A DNA stretch of 64,000 nt from Acidobacteriaceae bacterium. GTDB lineage: Bacteria; Acidobacteriota; Terriglobia; Terriglobales; Acidobacteriaceae. Positions 55,942 to 64,000 of this stretch are shown piece by piece. The position numbers and the translations under genes were made by a program. Where the stretch lies: positions 1 through 64,000 of the forward strand of contig JASHNS010000119.1 of NCBI GenBank assembly GCA_030041515.1, in the 5' to 3' direction. Position 1 is the stretch's first letter; each line of letters starts with the position of its first letter. The notes below the pieces were generated by a model. It was not told the origin of the DNA. It did not search any database and saw only the letters and a list, made by a program, of their open reading frames with translations.

Positions 55942-57057
55942 TCAGCCTCTGAGGGGAAAGATGGCTTTCAGTTCCTCGGGCGGGACGAACTCCAGTTGAG
56001 CGTAGGTACAGTCTTTCGGCTCCTTATCGGCACGCCAGCGACGGAATTGGGCCATATGGCGGAAGCGACCGCTTTGCATGTGCTCGTAAGCGACCTCCGC
56101 GACGAGCTCCGGTCGAAGAGGCTCCCATGAGAGGTCTTTGCCATGGCTCCAACGGCTCTGCGCACCGGGTTTTCGAGAGCCGCCCTCTCCAGCCTCGTCG
56201 GCCAGTGCTCCCTGCCAGGGATGATGACGAGCTGCACGCGCACGGTACGGCTTGAGGAAGTCCACGAGCTCGTAACGCTTCCTGAGTGGAAAGCTTCCAC
56301 AGACTCCGACATGCTGCAGGACTCCTGAATCGTCATACAGTCCCAGCAGGAGAGAACCGACCGCCGGGCGATCGCTCTTCCGATACCAGCGGAAGCCAGC
56401 CACAACGCAGTCGCAGTCGCGTTCGTGCTTTACCTTCAGCATGGTTCTCTTGCCAGGCTGATAGGTGCTGTGTTTGGCCTTCGCCATGACTCCGTCGAAG
56501 CCGGCTCCCTCGAAGCGCTGGAACCAGTCGCGTGCCAACGCGGGGTCCTGGGTCGCGGGGGTGAGGAGGATCGGTTGCTTCGCGGCGGTGAGAATTAACT
56601 CCAGCCTGGCGCGCCGTTCGATGAATGGCTTCTGCCGCCAGTCATGAGTGCCCTGGGCGAGCAAATCAAAGAAGACGATGGAGGCGGGAGCCTGCTCGCT
56701 GAGAAGTTGTACTCGCGATGCAGCCGGATGGATGCGGAGCTGGAGGGCATCGAAGTCGAGCTCGCCGTTCGTGGCGATTACAATCTCGCCGTCGAGAACA
56801 CACTTCGGCGGCAGCTGATCCCGAAGAGGCCGAATAAGTTCGGGAAAATAGCGGTTCAGCGGCTTCTCGTCCCGGCTTTGAAGCAGGAACTCTTTGCCGT
56901 CACGGAAGACAATGGTGCGGAATCCGTCCCACTTGGGCTCATAGACCCATTCGGCGCCGGCCGGAAGCTGATCGACACGTTTGGCGAGCATGGGAGGGAT
57001 GGGCGGCTTAACAGGAAGATTCATCGAGCGTCGTCCGCCGGTCTCGCGGGTTGCCAT
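55942..57057 (-). CDS. ATP-dependent DNA ligase (LigC-type)
   Basis: 371 residues. The nucleotidyl-transferase motif I is EPKWDGFR, with the lysine that is adenylated. Motif III (LDGEIV), motif IIIa (IVFFDLLA), motif IV (GFDGVMAKAK) and motif V (MLKVKHERDCDCVVAGF) are present, followed by an OB-fold domain (about 225-350). It is a compact stand-alone ligase, comparable to mycobacterial LigC or the ligase module of LigD. No Ku or polymerase module lies nearby. It probably seals nicks in repair, while the replicative NAD-dependent LigA would be elsewhere. An alternative start is ATG 57024. Confidence 0.94.
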   Translation of the reverse strand: MATRETGGRRSMNLPVKPPIPPMLAKRVDQLPAGAEWVYEPKWDGFRTIVFRDGKEFLLQSRDEKPLNRYFPELIRPLRDQLPPKCVLDGEIVIATNGELDFDALQLRIHPAASRVQLLSEQAPASIVFFDLLAQGTHDWRQKPFIERRARLELILTAAKQPILLTPATQDPALARDWFQRFEGAGFDGVMAKAKHSTYQPGKRTMLKVKHERDCDCVVAGFRWYRKSDRPAVGSLLLGLYDDSGVLQHVGVCGSFPLRKRYELVDFLKPYRARAARHHPWQGALADEAGEGGSRKPGAQSRWSHGKDLSWEPLRPELVAEVAYEHMQSGRFRHMAQFRRWRADKEPKDCTYAQLEFVPPEELKAIFPLRG

Positions 57058-57159
57058 ACAAGCTAAGATGCGACGCGGTCAGATGAAACGAGCACGTTGA
57101 ATTCAGCAACAGGCACATCGTACTTGAGTCGGAATGCGCAGGAACACGCGAGTTGCCCA

Positions 57160-58491
57160 TTACTGAATTGCGGGCCGAACGGCCGTCGTGCGGCTGCTCT
57201 TCAGGTCCGCGTACGAATAGAAGCCCACGAGGAGATAGGCCGCAAGGGGCACGAGATAAGCGAGGGCCTGGCTGCCGGAGCGCTCCGCGATGAGGCCCAT
57301 CAGGGGCGTCAGCACGGCCCCGCCCACGATGGCCATCACCATGAGCGAGCCGCCGAGCTTGGTGTTCGGCCCCAGGCCGCGAATGCCCTGGGCAAAGATG
57401 GTCGGGAACATGAGGGACATGAAGAAGCTGGTCAACAGGAGCGCCCACACACCGACCCAACCTGGAAAGGTCACGCCGGCGAGCACCAGCAACGTATTGG
57501 CAACGCAATAGATTCCCATCAGCCGGCTGGGGTGGATGAATCGCATCAACCACGCGGAGAAGAAGCGCCCGATGAGGAAGCCTACGAGGGAGAGCGTCAG
57601 CAGAAATCCAGCTGCCTTGTCGCGGTCGGGCGTATACGACACGACATAGGGAATGAAGTAGCTCCAGGTGCCGATTTGCGCACCGACGTAGGCGAACTGC
57701 GCGAAGACCGCGAGCACGAATCCTGGATGGCGTAATAGGGCGCGGAAACTACCGCCATGTCCCTCCTGGGTTTCGGTTCGCGTCAGCGATGCAGGGAATC
57801 TGGTGAGCGCGATCAGGACGAGCATCACCAGGGTCGCGGCGGCAAGCGCGAGGTATGGGCCAACCACGCGCATCGTCTCGGTATGGAGATACGCGGCGTA
57901 GGCATGCCGCACGCGCAGCGCATCGACCTGCTGGGGGGTGAGATGGATGCCGGAAAAGATGAAGATGGTCCCGATGAGTACGCCGGTGATGGAGCCGACC
58001 GGATTGAAGGCCTGGGCGAGATTGAGCCTGCGCGCGGCGCTGCGCGGATCGCCCAACTGGGCGATGAATGAATTCGAGGCGGTCTCGAGAAACGAGAGGC
58101 CGCTCGCGATGACGAACAGCGCTCCCAGAAAAAAGGCGTAGCGGTTGGCGATGGCGGCGGGCCAGAAGAGAAATGAGCCCAGGCTGTAAAGCCCAAGCCC
58201 GATCAGAAATCCGGATTTGTAGCCGAAGCGGCGCATGATCAGCGCAGCCGGCATGGCCAGCAGAAAGTATCCGATATAAAACGCGGATTGCACGAGCCCG
58301 GCCTGGAGCCGATTCATCGCGAACGACTTCATGAACTGGCGGATGAGCACGTCGTTCAGGTTGTTGGGGATGGCCCACAGGAAGAACAGCGTTGTGATGA
58401 GAATGAACGGAACAATCGTCGCGCGGGTGACCAGGGGCGCCTGGAGATCGCTTTGGCGATCCGGGGAGGGCGCGTGATTCATCGGCTGCAT
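57160..58491 (-). CDS. fucP: L-fucose:H+ symporter-like MFS permease
   Basis: 443 residues and about twelve membrane helices. The first helix and loop, FFLWAIPNNLNDVLIRQFM, match the FucP-type signature of the fucose/glucose-galactose branch of the major facilitator superfamily. ATG 58491 is preferred because GAGGAAAG lies upstream and it avoids overlap with the dehydrogenase; ATG 58521 would overlap the upstream gene by 17 bases. The gene is co-transcribed with the Zn-dehydrogenase and stands beside an L-fucose oxidation cluster, so L-fucose or a close 6-deoxy- or L-galacto-configured sugar is the probable substrate. Confidence 0.9.
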   Translation of the reverse strand: MQPMNHAPSPDRQSDLQAPLVTRATIVPFILITTLFFLWAIPNNLNDVLIRQFMKSFAMNRLQAGLVQSAFYIGYFLLAMPAALIMRRFGYKSGFLIGLGLYSLGSFLFWPAAIANRYAFFLGALFVIASGLSFLETASNSFIAQLGDPRSAARRLNLAQAFNPVGSITGVLIGTIFIFSGIHLTPQQVDALRVRHAYAAYLHTETMRVVGPYLALAAATLVMLVLIALTRFPASLTRTETQEGHGGSFRALLRHPGFVLAVFAQFAYVGAQIGTWSYFIPYVVSYTPDRDKAAGFLLTLSLVGFLIGRFFSAWLMRFIHPSRLMGIYCVANTLLVLAGVTFPGWVGVWALLLTSFFMSLMFPTIFAQGIRGLGPNTKLGGSLMVMAIVGGAVLTPLMGLIAERSGSQALAYLVPLAAYLLVGFYSYADLKSSRTTAVRPAIQ

Positions 58492-58504
58492 TGAACCACT
58501 TTCC

Positions 58505-59530
58505 TCAAAGGGAGCGTTCATCGAGGTTGACCATGATTTTGGTGAATCGGGCAGGCTCGGAACTCCATGCCGCAAGGATCGATGGCGTCTCTTCGATCGG
58601 GACGATCGTGCTGATGGCCTCCCTCACCGGAAAGCGACCTGCCTCAAGCATGGCGATGACCTGGCGGAAATCCTCCGGCTGTGCGTTACGCGCTCCCAGT
58701 ATGTCCAGCTCCTTTTGCACAAAGAGTCGCGTTTCGCAGGACACCGGCTCTTTAGCGTAGCCAATGTACACTACGCGTCCGGTGTACGCGACTTCTTCGA
58801 CGGCTGCCTGAAAGGTCGCCGGAGTTCCGACAGCTTCGATGATTACGTCGGGGCCGAGGCCGCCGGTCAATTCTCGCAGGGGTTTGCTCAGGTTCTCGCG
58901 GCCTGAATGAATGGTGTGCATCGCGCCGGCTTTGCGGGCGATTGCCAGCTTTGCATCGTCAATATCCACAGCCACAGTCATGGCACCGCGGAACGCCGCG
59001 GCGGCGATTGCACCTAATCCCACTCCGCCGCAGCCGATCACCACAACTGTCTCGCCCACTGCCACGCGCCCGCGTCCAGCCGCGTGGCAGCCTACGGTCA
59101 ATGGCTCGACCAGGCACAACTCCTCGAGATTCAGCTTTGCGGGAAACAGTCGTTCGACGGGAACGCAGATAAATTCGGTCAGCGCACCATCGCGCTGCAC
59201 GCCGAGCGTCTGATTGAACTGGCACGCATTGTGGCGCCCACGGCGGCAGGACGCACATTTCCCGCAGTTCGTGCAGGGAGACAGGGTGACATCCATTCCC
59301 ACGCTGAGGTTCGGGTGGGCATCGGTCATCTCAACAATCGTGGCCGCGACTTCGTGTCCGGGAATTCGAGGATAAGAGACGAGGGGATTGCGTCCGCGAA
59401 AAGAATTCAGATCGCTGCCGCACAGGCCGACACGGCGCACCTTCAGAAGGGCCTCGCCCGGACCGGCTGAGGGCCGCGCGACCTGAACGATCTGAGCCCT
59501 TCCAGGCTCGGAAAGCACCAGGGCCTTCAT
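58505..59530 (-). CDS. Zinc-dependent medium-chain alcohol dehydrogenase
   Basis: 341 residues. Catalytic zinc ligands are Cys37 (GLCGSD) and His59-Glu60 (PGHE). The structural zinc lobe has four cysteines at 89, 92, 95 and 103 with regular spacing. The NAD-binding motif is VIGCGGVGLGA. The protein resembles sorbitol, threonine or galactitol dehydrogenase-type MDRs. It may oxidise fucose or another polyol, or reduce lactaldehyde; the SDR at 63010 is the better candidate for fucose itself. It is divergent from the FAH gene with an inverted repeat between them, and is followed by fucP. Confidence 0.92.
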   Translation of the reverse strand: MKALVLSEPGRAQIVQVARPSAGPGEALLKVRRVGLCGSDLNSFRGRNPLVSYPRIPGHEVAATIVEMTDAHPNLSVGMDVTLSPCTNCGKCASCRRGRHNACQFNQTLGVQRDGALTEFICVPVERLFPAKLNLEELCLVEPLTVGCHAAGRGRVAVGETVVVIGCGGVGLGAIAAAAFRGAMTVAVDIDDAKLAIARKAGAMHTIHSGRENLSKPLRELTGGLGPDVIIEAVGTPATFQAAVEEVAYTGRVVYIGYAKEPVSCETRLFVQKELDILGARNAQPEDFRQVIAMLEAGRFPVREAISTIVPIEETPSILAAWSSEPARFTKIMVNLDERSL

Positions 59531-59622
59531 ACGCCGGTCCCCGGCCGACCGTGTTCAGCGGCCCTTTGCCGGAGGACGCAGCAGCAGACATCATGAGGCA
59601 CATCGACGCAGGGAACCATGTA

Positions 59623-59638
59623 TCGTCTGATCTTACGA
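59623..59638. promoter_or_regulatory. Inverted repeat in the divergent promoter of the fucose cluster
   Basis: TCGT-N8-ACGA, between the divergent dehydrogenase/fucP and FAH-led operons. It is short, so chance is possible. It differs from the LacI operators, so a different regulator is implied, possibly the truncated gene at the window end. Confidence 0.3.
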
Positions 59639-59709
59639 CGCTCTGTTCGTTCGCTCACCTTCGTGGCCGCACGAGGGTGAGCAGCATCGGACCGCGAGAG
59701 AATGGATTC

Positions 59710-60564
59710 ATGCGCCTGGTCAATTTCCGAAGTGAGAATCGCACTGAATTTGGCGTAGAGCAGGACGGGCAGGTTCTCCCGCTCCGTTCTGCCGGCTACG
59801 CTTCCGATCTGGATTTCCTCGTTGCGGGTGAGGAGGGGCGCTTTGCCGTCCGACAGCACCTCGATCGCCGTGACGCCCAACGCGTCCCGCTCAGCGATGT
59901 TCATCTCCTCTCGCCGGTGCTGAAACCGGGAAAGATCCTCTGCATCGGTTTGAACTACCGCGACCATGCCGTTGAATCGAAGATGGAGATTCCCAGGGTG
60001 CCGACGGTATTTCTGAAATTGCCAAGCGCTGTCATCGGACCGGATGCCGACATCGTTCTGCCGCGCAACTCTGCGCAGCCGGATTACGAAGCGGAACTTG
60101 CGGCGGTGATCGGGAAGCCAGGGAAGGACATCGCAGCTGAGGATTGGGAACAGCACGTTGCCGGCTACACAATTCTGAACGACGTCAGCGCGCGCGACGT
60201 GCAGCTCGCCACGTCGCAGTGGTCGCTCGGCAAGAGCTTCGACACGTTTTGCCCGATCGGGCCGGCCATTGTCACGACGGATGAGATCCGCGATCCGCAC
60301 ACGCTCGATATCCGTCTTGCCATCGATGGCGAAGTCCTGCAGCACTCCAACACTCGGGAGCTGATTTTCAAGCTGCCGGATCTGATCTCCTACATTTCGT
60401 CGATTGTGCCGCTCGAAGCAGGCGATATCATCAGTACCGGAACGCCCGCGGGCGTAGGGCTGGGCCGGAAACCGCAGCGCTGGCTGCGCCCCGGCGAGCA
60501 GATCGAAATCACCATTGAGGGGATCGGGACCCTGCGGAATCGCACCGTCGCAGCTTCCTTCTGA
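59710..60564 (+). CDS. FAH-family hydrolase, probable 2,4-diketo-3-deoxy-L-fuconate hydrolase
   Basis: 284 residues from ATG 59710. The fumarylacetoacetate-hydrolase fold is marked by ILCIGLNYRDHAVE, PTVFLKLPSAVIGP, DYEAELAAVIGK (metal-binding acidic residues), GYTILNDVSARDVQ, SFDTFCPIGPAIV and ISTGTPAGVG. Family members cleave C-C bonds in diketo acids. In the oxidative L-fucose pathway this enzyme would split 2,4-diketo-3-deoxy-L-fuconate to pyruvate and lactate. The assignment rests on the neighbours: UxaA-type dehydratase and two SDRs on the same strand, with 16 bases to the next gene. Confidence 0.88.
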   Translation: MRLVNFRSENRTEFGVEQDGQVLPLRSAGYASDLDFLVAGEEGRFAVRQHLDRRDAQRVPLSDVHLLSPVLKPGKILCIGLNYRDHAVESKMEIPRVPTVFLKLPSAVIGPDADIVLPRNSAQPDYEAELAAVIGKPGKDIAAEDWEQHVAGYTILNDVSARDVQLATSQWSLGKSFDTFCPIGPAIVTTDEIRDPHTLDIRLAIDGEVLQHSNTRELIFKLPDLISYISSIVPLEAGDIISTGTPAGVGLGRKPQRWLRPGEQIEITIEGIGTLRNRTVAASF

Positions 60565-60580
60565 TCGTCAGGACCTGTTG

Positions 60581-62224
60581 ATGCCCAAAGTTCTGCAACT
60601 CGACCCCCGCGACAACGTGCTGATTGCGCTGGAGGACCTGCGCGCGGGCGAGAGCGTGGCCCTTGGCGGGAAAACATGGAGGCTGAACACTGCCGTCTCA
60701 CGCAAGCACAAATTCGTGACAGAAGCCCGTCGCCCCGGCGATCCGGTGGTCATGTATGGCGTGATCGTGGGCCGTGCTCGAGAGCCGATTCCTGCCGGCA
60801 CCGCACTGACGGTGGCGAACCTGCAACACGATACCGGCACCTTCACGGCGACGCGGCATCCGCAGCCCTGGACGCCCCCCGATGTGAGCGCCTGGAGCGG
60901 GAAGCATTTTCTCGGCTATCACCGCGCTGACGGGCAAGTGGGCACGCGCAACTACTGGCTGGTGGTCCCGCTGGTCTTCTGCGAGAACCGGAATGTGGCG
61001 ACGCTGCGGCAGGCGTTTGAGGAAGAGCTGGGGTACGCGGCGCCTTCGAAATATCGCCGACAGGTGGCGCATCTGGCGCGAGGCTACCGGGAGGGCCGTG
61101 CTGACTCGCTACAGTCCGATGACAATTCAGCGCGGCCGGAAGACGGACAGCGGCGATTGTTTGAGCACGTGGACGGCTTGCGCTTCCTGATGCACGAAGG
61201 TGGCTGCGGCGGCACGCGGGAAGACGCGGCGAACCTGTGCGCGGTGATTGCCGGTTACCTGCACCATCCCAATGTCGCCGGAGCGACGGTGCTCAGCCTC
61301 GGCTGCCAGAACGCGCAATCCGGAATCCTGATGGACGAGCTCCACAAGCGCAATCCACACTTCAGCAAGCCGGTGGTGCTGCTCGACCAGCAGACCGTTG
61401 GCACCGAATCCGCGCTGATGGACCGAGCGATCCGCGAGACGTTCACCGGGCTGGTGGAGGCGGATCGATGCCGCCGGGCGCCAGCTGCGCTCAGCAGCCT
61501 CACGATCGGCCTGAAGTGCGGCGGGTCGGATGGGTTCTCCGGTATTTCGGCGAACCCTGCCATTGGCTACACCTCCGACCTTCTGGTAACCCTCGGCGGG
61601 AAAACGGTGCTCGCGGAGTTTCCAGAGCTGTGTGGAGTCGAACAGAGCCTTGTCGATCGCTGCGTTACTCAGGATGCCGCCGATAAGTTTGTCGCTCTGA
61701 TGCGCGACTATGCGGCGCGCGCGCGCGCGGTGCGCTCGGGGCTGGAGATGAATCCCTCGCCTGGCAATATTCAGGATGGGTTGATTACCGACGCCATGAA
61801 GTCAGCCGGTGCGGCCCGTAAGAGTGGAACTTCTCCCGTGACGGATGTGCTTGATTATCCGGAGTACGCGGTCACGCCTGGCCTGAACCTGCTGTGCACG
61901 CCGGGCAACGACGTGGAATGCGTGACGGGACAAGTGGCCGCGGGAGCCAGCATCGTCCTTTTTACAACGGGCCTGGGCACGCCGACCGGCAATCCCATCG
62001 CGCCTGTCGTCAAAATCTCGACCAACACCGCGCTGGCGCGCCGGATGCCCGATATCATCGACATCGACACGGGCTCTGTCGTTGCCGGCGAGACGAGCAT
62101 CGAGCAGATGGGTGAGCGGATCCTGTCAAGGGTGATCGAGATTGCCAGCGGAACGGTACTGACCCGTGGCGAGCAACTGGGGCAATACGATTTCATTCCG
62201 TGGAAGAGAGGAGTTTCCCTGTGA
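60581..62224 (+). CDS. UxaA-family dehydratase, probable L-fuconate dehydratase
   Basis: 547 residues from ATG 60581 (AGGA about nine bases upstream). An N-terminal SAF domain (about 8-95; DNVLIALEDLRAGESVALGG) is joined to the D-galactarate/altronate dehydratase core: GYHRADGQVGTRNYW, GGCGGTRED, SLGCQNAQ, LTIGLKCGGSDGFSG and CTPGNDVECVTG. The iron-binding cysteines of the family are retained. Altronate dehydratase (UxaA) is the obvious annotation. The context, between an FAH hydrolase and fucose-type SDRs, instead argues for dehydration of L-fuconate. As I recall, this type of enzyme is used so in some Burkholderia. The start of the next gene overlaps its stop by four bases. Confidence 0.85.
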   Translation: MPKVLQLDPRDNVLIALEDLRAGESVALGGKTWRLNTAVSRKHKFVTEARRPGDPVVMYGVIVGRAREPIPAGTALTVANLQHDTGTFTATRHPQPWTPPDVSAWSGKHFLGYHRADGQVGTRNYWLVVPLVFCENRNVATLRQAFEEELGYAAPSKYRRQVAHLARGYREGRADSLQSDDNSARPEDGQRRLFEHVDGLRFLMHEGGCGGTREDAANLCAVIAGYLHHPNVAGATVLSLGCQNAQSGILMDELHKRNPHFSKPVVLLDQQTVGTESALMDRAIRETFTGLVEADRCRRAPAALSSLTIGLKCGGSDGFSGISANPAIGYTSDLLVTLGGKTVLAEFPELCGVEQSLVDRCVTQDAADKFVALMRDYAARARAVRSGLEMNPSPGNIQDGLITDAMKSAGAARKSGTSPVTDVLDYPEYAVTPGLNLLCTPGNDVECVTGQVAAGASIVLFTTGLGTPTGNPIAPVVKISTNTALARRMPDIIDIDTGSVVAGETSIEQMGERILSRVIEIASGTVLTRGEQLGQYDFIPWKRGVSL

Positions 62225-63006
62225 CGGATCCTTTCCGCCTCGATGGCCGGACGGCGATTGTCACCGGAGCCGGCAGCGGGATCGGACGAGCCATTGCAAA
62301 GCTGTTCGCGCGGCGTGGATCCTCGGTTTGCCTGGTCGATATCCGCCGCGAGGCTGCAGAAGAAGCTGCGCGCGAAATTGCCGGGTCAGGGGACGCTGCG
62401 GCTCATCCGTTTGCCTGCGACGTGACTAACGCCGAGATGACTCGCCGCGTCTTCGACGGGATTGCCGCGTCAGGCCCGATCGATATCCTGGTGAACAGCG
62501 CGGGCATTTCACACATCGGCCGCCTTGAGACCACGACTGAAGAGGACTTCGAGCGCCTCTTCCGCGTGAACGTCAAAGGAGTCTATCTCGGCATGCAGGC
62601 CGCTATTGGTCATATGAGGCGCAAGGGGGGTGGGGTCATCCTCAACCTCTGCTCCATCGCCGCAACTTCAGGGCTCAGCGACCGCTTCGCTTACTCCATG
62701 ACCAAAGGGGCCGTGCTCTCGATGACGCTTTCGGTAGCGAAGGATTATCTTGCCGACGGCATCCGCTGCAATGCCATTTCGCCCGCACGCATTCACACCC
62801 CATTTGTCGACGCGTTCCTGCGCGACCGCTACCCTGGCCAGGAACAGGAGATGTTCACCCGCCTCTCTGAGGCGCAGCCCATTGGGCGCATGGGCTCTCC
62901 CGACGAGGTCGCGGCCCTCGCTCTTTATCTTTGTTCCGATGCGGCGGCCTTCATTACTGGAGCCGACATTCCTTTGGATGGCGGTTACGTCAATTTACGA
63001 GGCTGA
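62221..63006 (+). CDS. SDR, probable 2-keto-3-deoxy-L-fuconate 4-dehydrogenase
   Basis: 261 residues from GTG 62221 (GAGGAG six bases upstream; GTGA overlap with the dehydratase stop). Classical SDR: cofactor loop VTGAGSGIG, Asp40 after beta-2 (favouring NAD), NSAG, and the catalytic triad Ser145, Tyr158, Lys162. The pathway position, between a deoxy-ketoacid-producing dehydratase and a diketo-acid hydrolase, matches the dehydrogenase that oxidises C4 of 2-keto-3-deoxy-L-fuconate. A generic sugar-acid dehydrogenase cannot be excluded from sequence alone. Confidence 0.87.
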   Translation: MTDPFRLDGRTAIVTGAGSGIGRAIAKLFARRGSSVCLVDIRREAAEEAAREIAGSGDAAAHPFACDVTNAEMTRRVFDGIAASGPIDILVNSAGISHIGRLETTTEEDFERLFRVNVKGVYLGMQAAIGHMRRKGGGVILNLCSIAATSGLSDRFAYSMTKGAVLSMTLSVAKDYLADGIRCNAISPARIHTPFVDAFLRDRYPGQEQEMFTRLSEAQPIGRMGSPDEVAALALYLCSDAAAFITGADIPLDGGYVNLRG

Positions 63007-63009
63007 CCT

Positions 63010-63792
63010 TTGGAACTGGGACTCAGGGAGAAAGTCGTCCTCATCACCGGCGGAGCGGAGGGTATCGGCGCCGCGATCTCGCGGGCGTGCCTCGAGGAAG
63101 GCGCGATTCCCTGCATTGTCACGCGCGACTCGGAAGCTGTGCAGGCGTTCGCGCGGGGTTTGCGGGAACGCGGGGCGCACTTCGAACTTGTAACCATCGA
63201 ACTGCACTCGCCGGAGAGCTGCGGCGCGGCTGTCGAAGAAGCGCTTCGGCGGTGCGGGCGGATTGACGCGCTGGTGAACAACGCCGGGGTCAATGACAAG
63301 GTGGGTCTGGAGTTCGGATCGCCGGAGGAATTCCTTGCGTCGATCCAGCGCAACCTGTGGCACTACTATTCGATGGCTCACTATGCGCTGCCCTCGCTGA
63401 AGGCGGCGCGCGGCTCGATTGTGAACATCGCTTCAAAGACGGCGATCACCGGCCAGGGAGGCACATCGGGCTATGCAGCTTCCAAGGGCGGACAGCTGGC
63501 CCTCACGCGGGAATGGGCCGTTGAGCTGCTGCCGTTCGGCATCCGGGTTAACGCCATCGTGCCCTCCGAAGTGATGACGCCGCTGTATCGGCGCTGGATC
63601 GCAACCTTTCCCAACCCGGACGACAAGCTTCGTTCGATTACCGAGAAGATTCCGCTCGGCCAGCGCATGACGGAGCCCGCCGAAATTGCCAGCATGGCGA
63701 TCTTCCTTTTGTCGGAAAGGGCCAGCCACATCACGGGCCAGCATCTTTTCGTCGATGGCGGCTACGTTCACCTCGACCGAGCTCTCGGGTAA
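63010..63792 (+). CDS. SDR, probable L-fucose dehydrogenase
   Basis: 260 residues from TTG 63010, three bases after the previous stop, with GAGG seven bases upstream. Cofactor loop LITGGAEGIG, NNAG, and the triad Ser142, Tyr155, Lys159. The N-terminus (MELGLREKVVLITGGAEGIG) resembles L-fucose dehydrogenases of the SDR family. It would start the pathway by oxidising L-fucose to the lactone. The basic residue after beta-2 (Arg39) hints at NADP use. The next enzyme, a fuconolactonase, is not in the window; it may follow beyond the end or be absent. Confidence 0.84.
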   Translation: MELGLREKVVLITGGAEGIGAAISRACLEEGAIPCIVTRDSEAVQAFARGLRERGAHFELVTIELHSPESCGAAVEEALRRCGRIDALVNNAGVNDKVGLEFGSPEEFLASIQRNLWHYYSMAHYALPSLKAARGSIVNIASKTAITGQGGTSGYAASKGGQLALTREWAVELLPFGIRVNAIVPSEVMTPLYRRWIATFPNPDDKLRSITEKIPLGQRMTEPAEIASMAIFLLSERASHITGQHLFVDGGYVHLDRALG

Positions 63793-63898
63793 AGTCCAAA
63801 CGACGCCGAATGGGACTTCGGGATCCCGCTTGTTTTTCGCCGATTCCCGGGGATAGCATAGGCAGGCGCGTGCCAGTCTCGATTTCGGCGGAGATCTT

Positions 63899-64000
63899 GT
63901 GGCCAATAAGAAAAGCGATTTAATGAGGAATTTCAGGAAGGACGAAGAGAATCCGGGAACCGGGTTGCTCAACCTGCCCGCACCAAAGATTTTTCGTATG
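63899..64000 (+). CDS. Possible start of a downstream gene (3' truncated)
   Basis: GTG 63899 has GGAG six bases upstream, and the frame stays open for 34 codons to the window end. It reads as a basic start followed by LNLPAPKIFRM. GntR-type regulators sometimes begin in this way, but with so few residues this is only a guess. If true, it could be the regulator acting at the inverted repeat at 59623. Confidence 0.4.
   Translation, partial: MANKKSDLMRNFRKDEENPGTGLLNLPAPKIFRM

Overview
The window looks like a chromosomal segment of an acidobacterium (Acidobacteriota, probably Terriglobia/Acidobacteriaceae). This is inferred from high-GC coding sequence, four giant Oar-like TonB-dependent receptors with an N-terminal carboxypeptidase-regulatory-like domain, many secreted glycoside hydrolases, and a YidC with the N-terminal style I recall from that group. 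No database search was possible; family calls come from reading motifs in the translations.

Layout. (1) 1-3128: the end of a membrane protein, an orphan XRE/HigA-like regulator, an unplaced gene with a uracil-DNA-glycosylase-like look, and obgE. (2) 3217-14820: three large TonB-dependent receptors in tandem, the last two followed by clear intrinsic terminators. (3) 14914-26551: mnmG (carrying an in-frame tandem-repeat insertion), a PAP2 phosphatase, a two-component system, a basic DUF6496-like protein, tRNA-Lys(CUU), a secreted GH51 arabinofuranosidase, an OsmC protein, an outer-membrane protein and dnaN. (4) 26552-35878: the origin-proximal neighbourhood. dnaA diverges from rpmH-rnpA-yidD-yidC-khpB-mnmE, but dnaN is cut off from dnaA by two oxidoreductase genes of opposite orientation. 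(5) 35861-37235: a decayed integrative element at the 3' end of mnmE. A tyrosine-integrase remnant has part of its N-terminal domain inverted, and its catalytic half is replaced by an unrelated sequence. (6) 37236-44834: an MHYT-PAS-PP2C signalling protein, and a divergent pair of TonB receptor and Tat-exported GH35 beta-galactosidase. (7) 44859-55787: a probable mannoside-utilisation locus with TonB receptor, secreted GH38 alpha-mannosidase, ROK sugar kinase and divergent LacI regulator. Two near-identical LacI-type operators lie exactly where such a regulator would act. (8) 55942-64000: an ATP-dependent DNA ligase, then an L-fucose oxidation cluster (FucP permease, Zn-dehydrogenase, FAH hydrolase, UxaA-type dehydratase and two SDR dehydrogenases).

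How it works together. The carbohydrate genes describe an oligosaccharide scavenger: TonB receptors for outer-membrane uptake, secreted or exported hydrolases (GH51, GH35, GH38), a kinase and a permease for entry into metabolism, and an oxidative fucose route that should end in pyruvate and lactate. The most distinctive findings are the putative LacI regulon built on two operators, the inverted integrase scar at mnmE, and the UxaA-type enzyme in the position of L-fuconate dehydratase with no lactonase visible.
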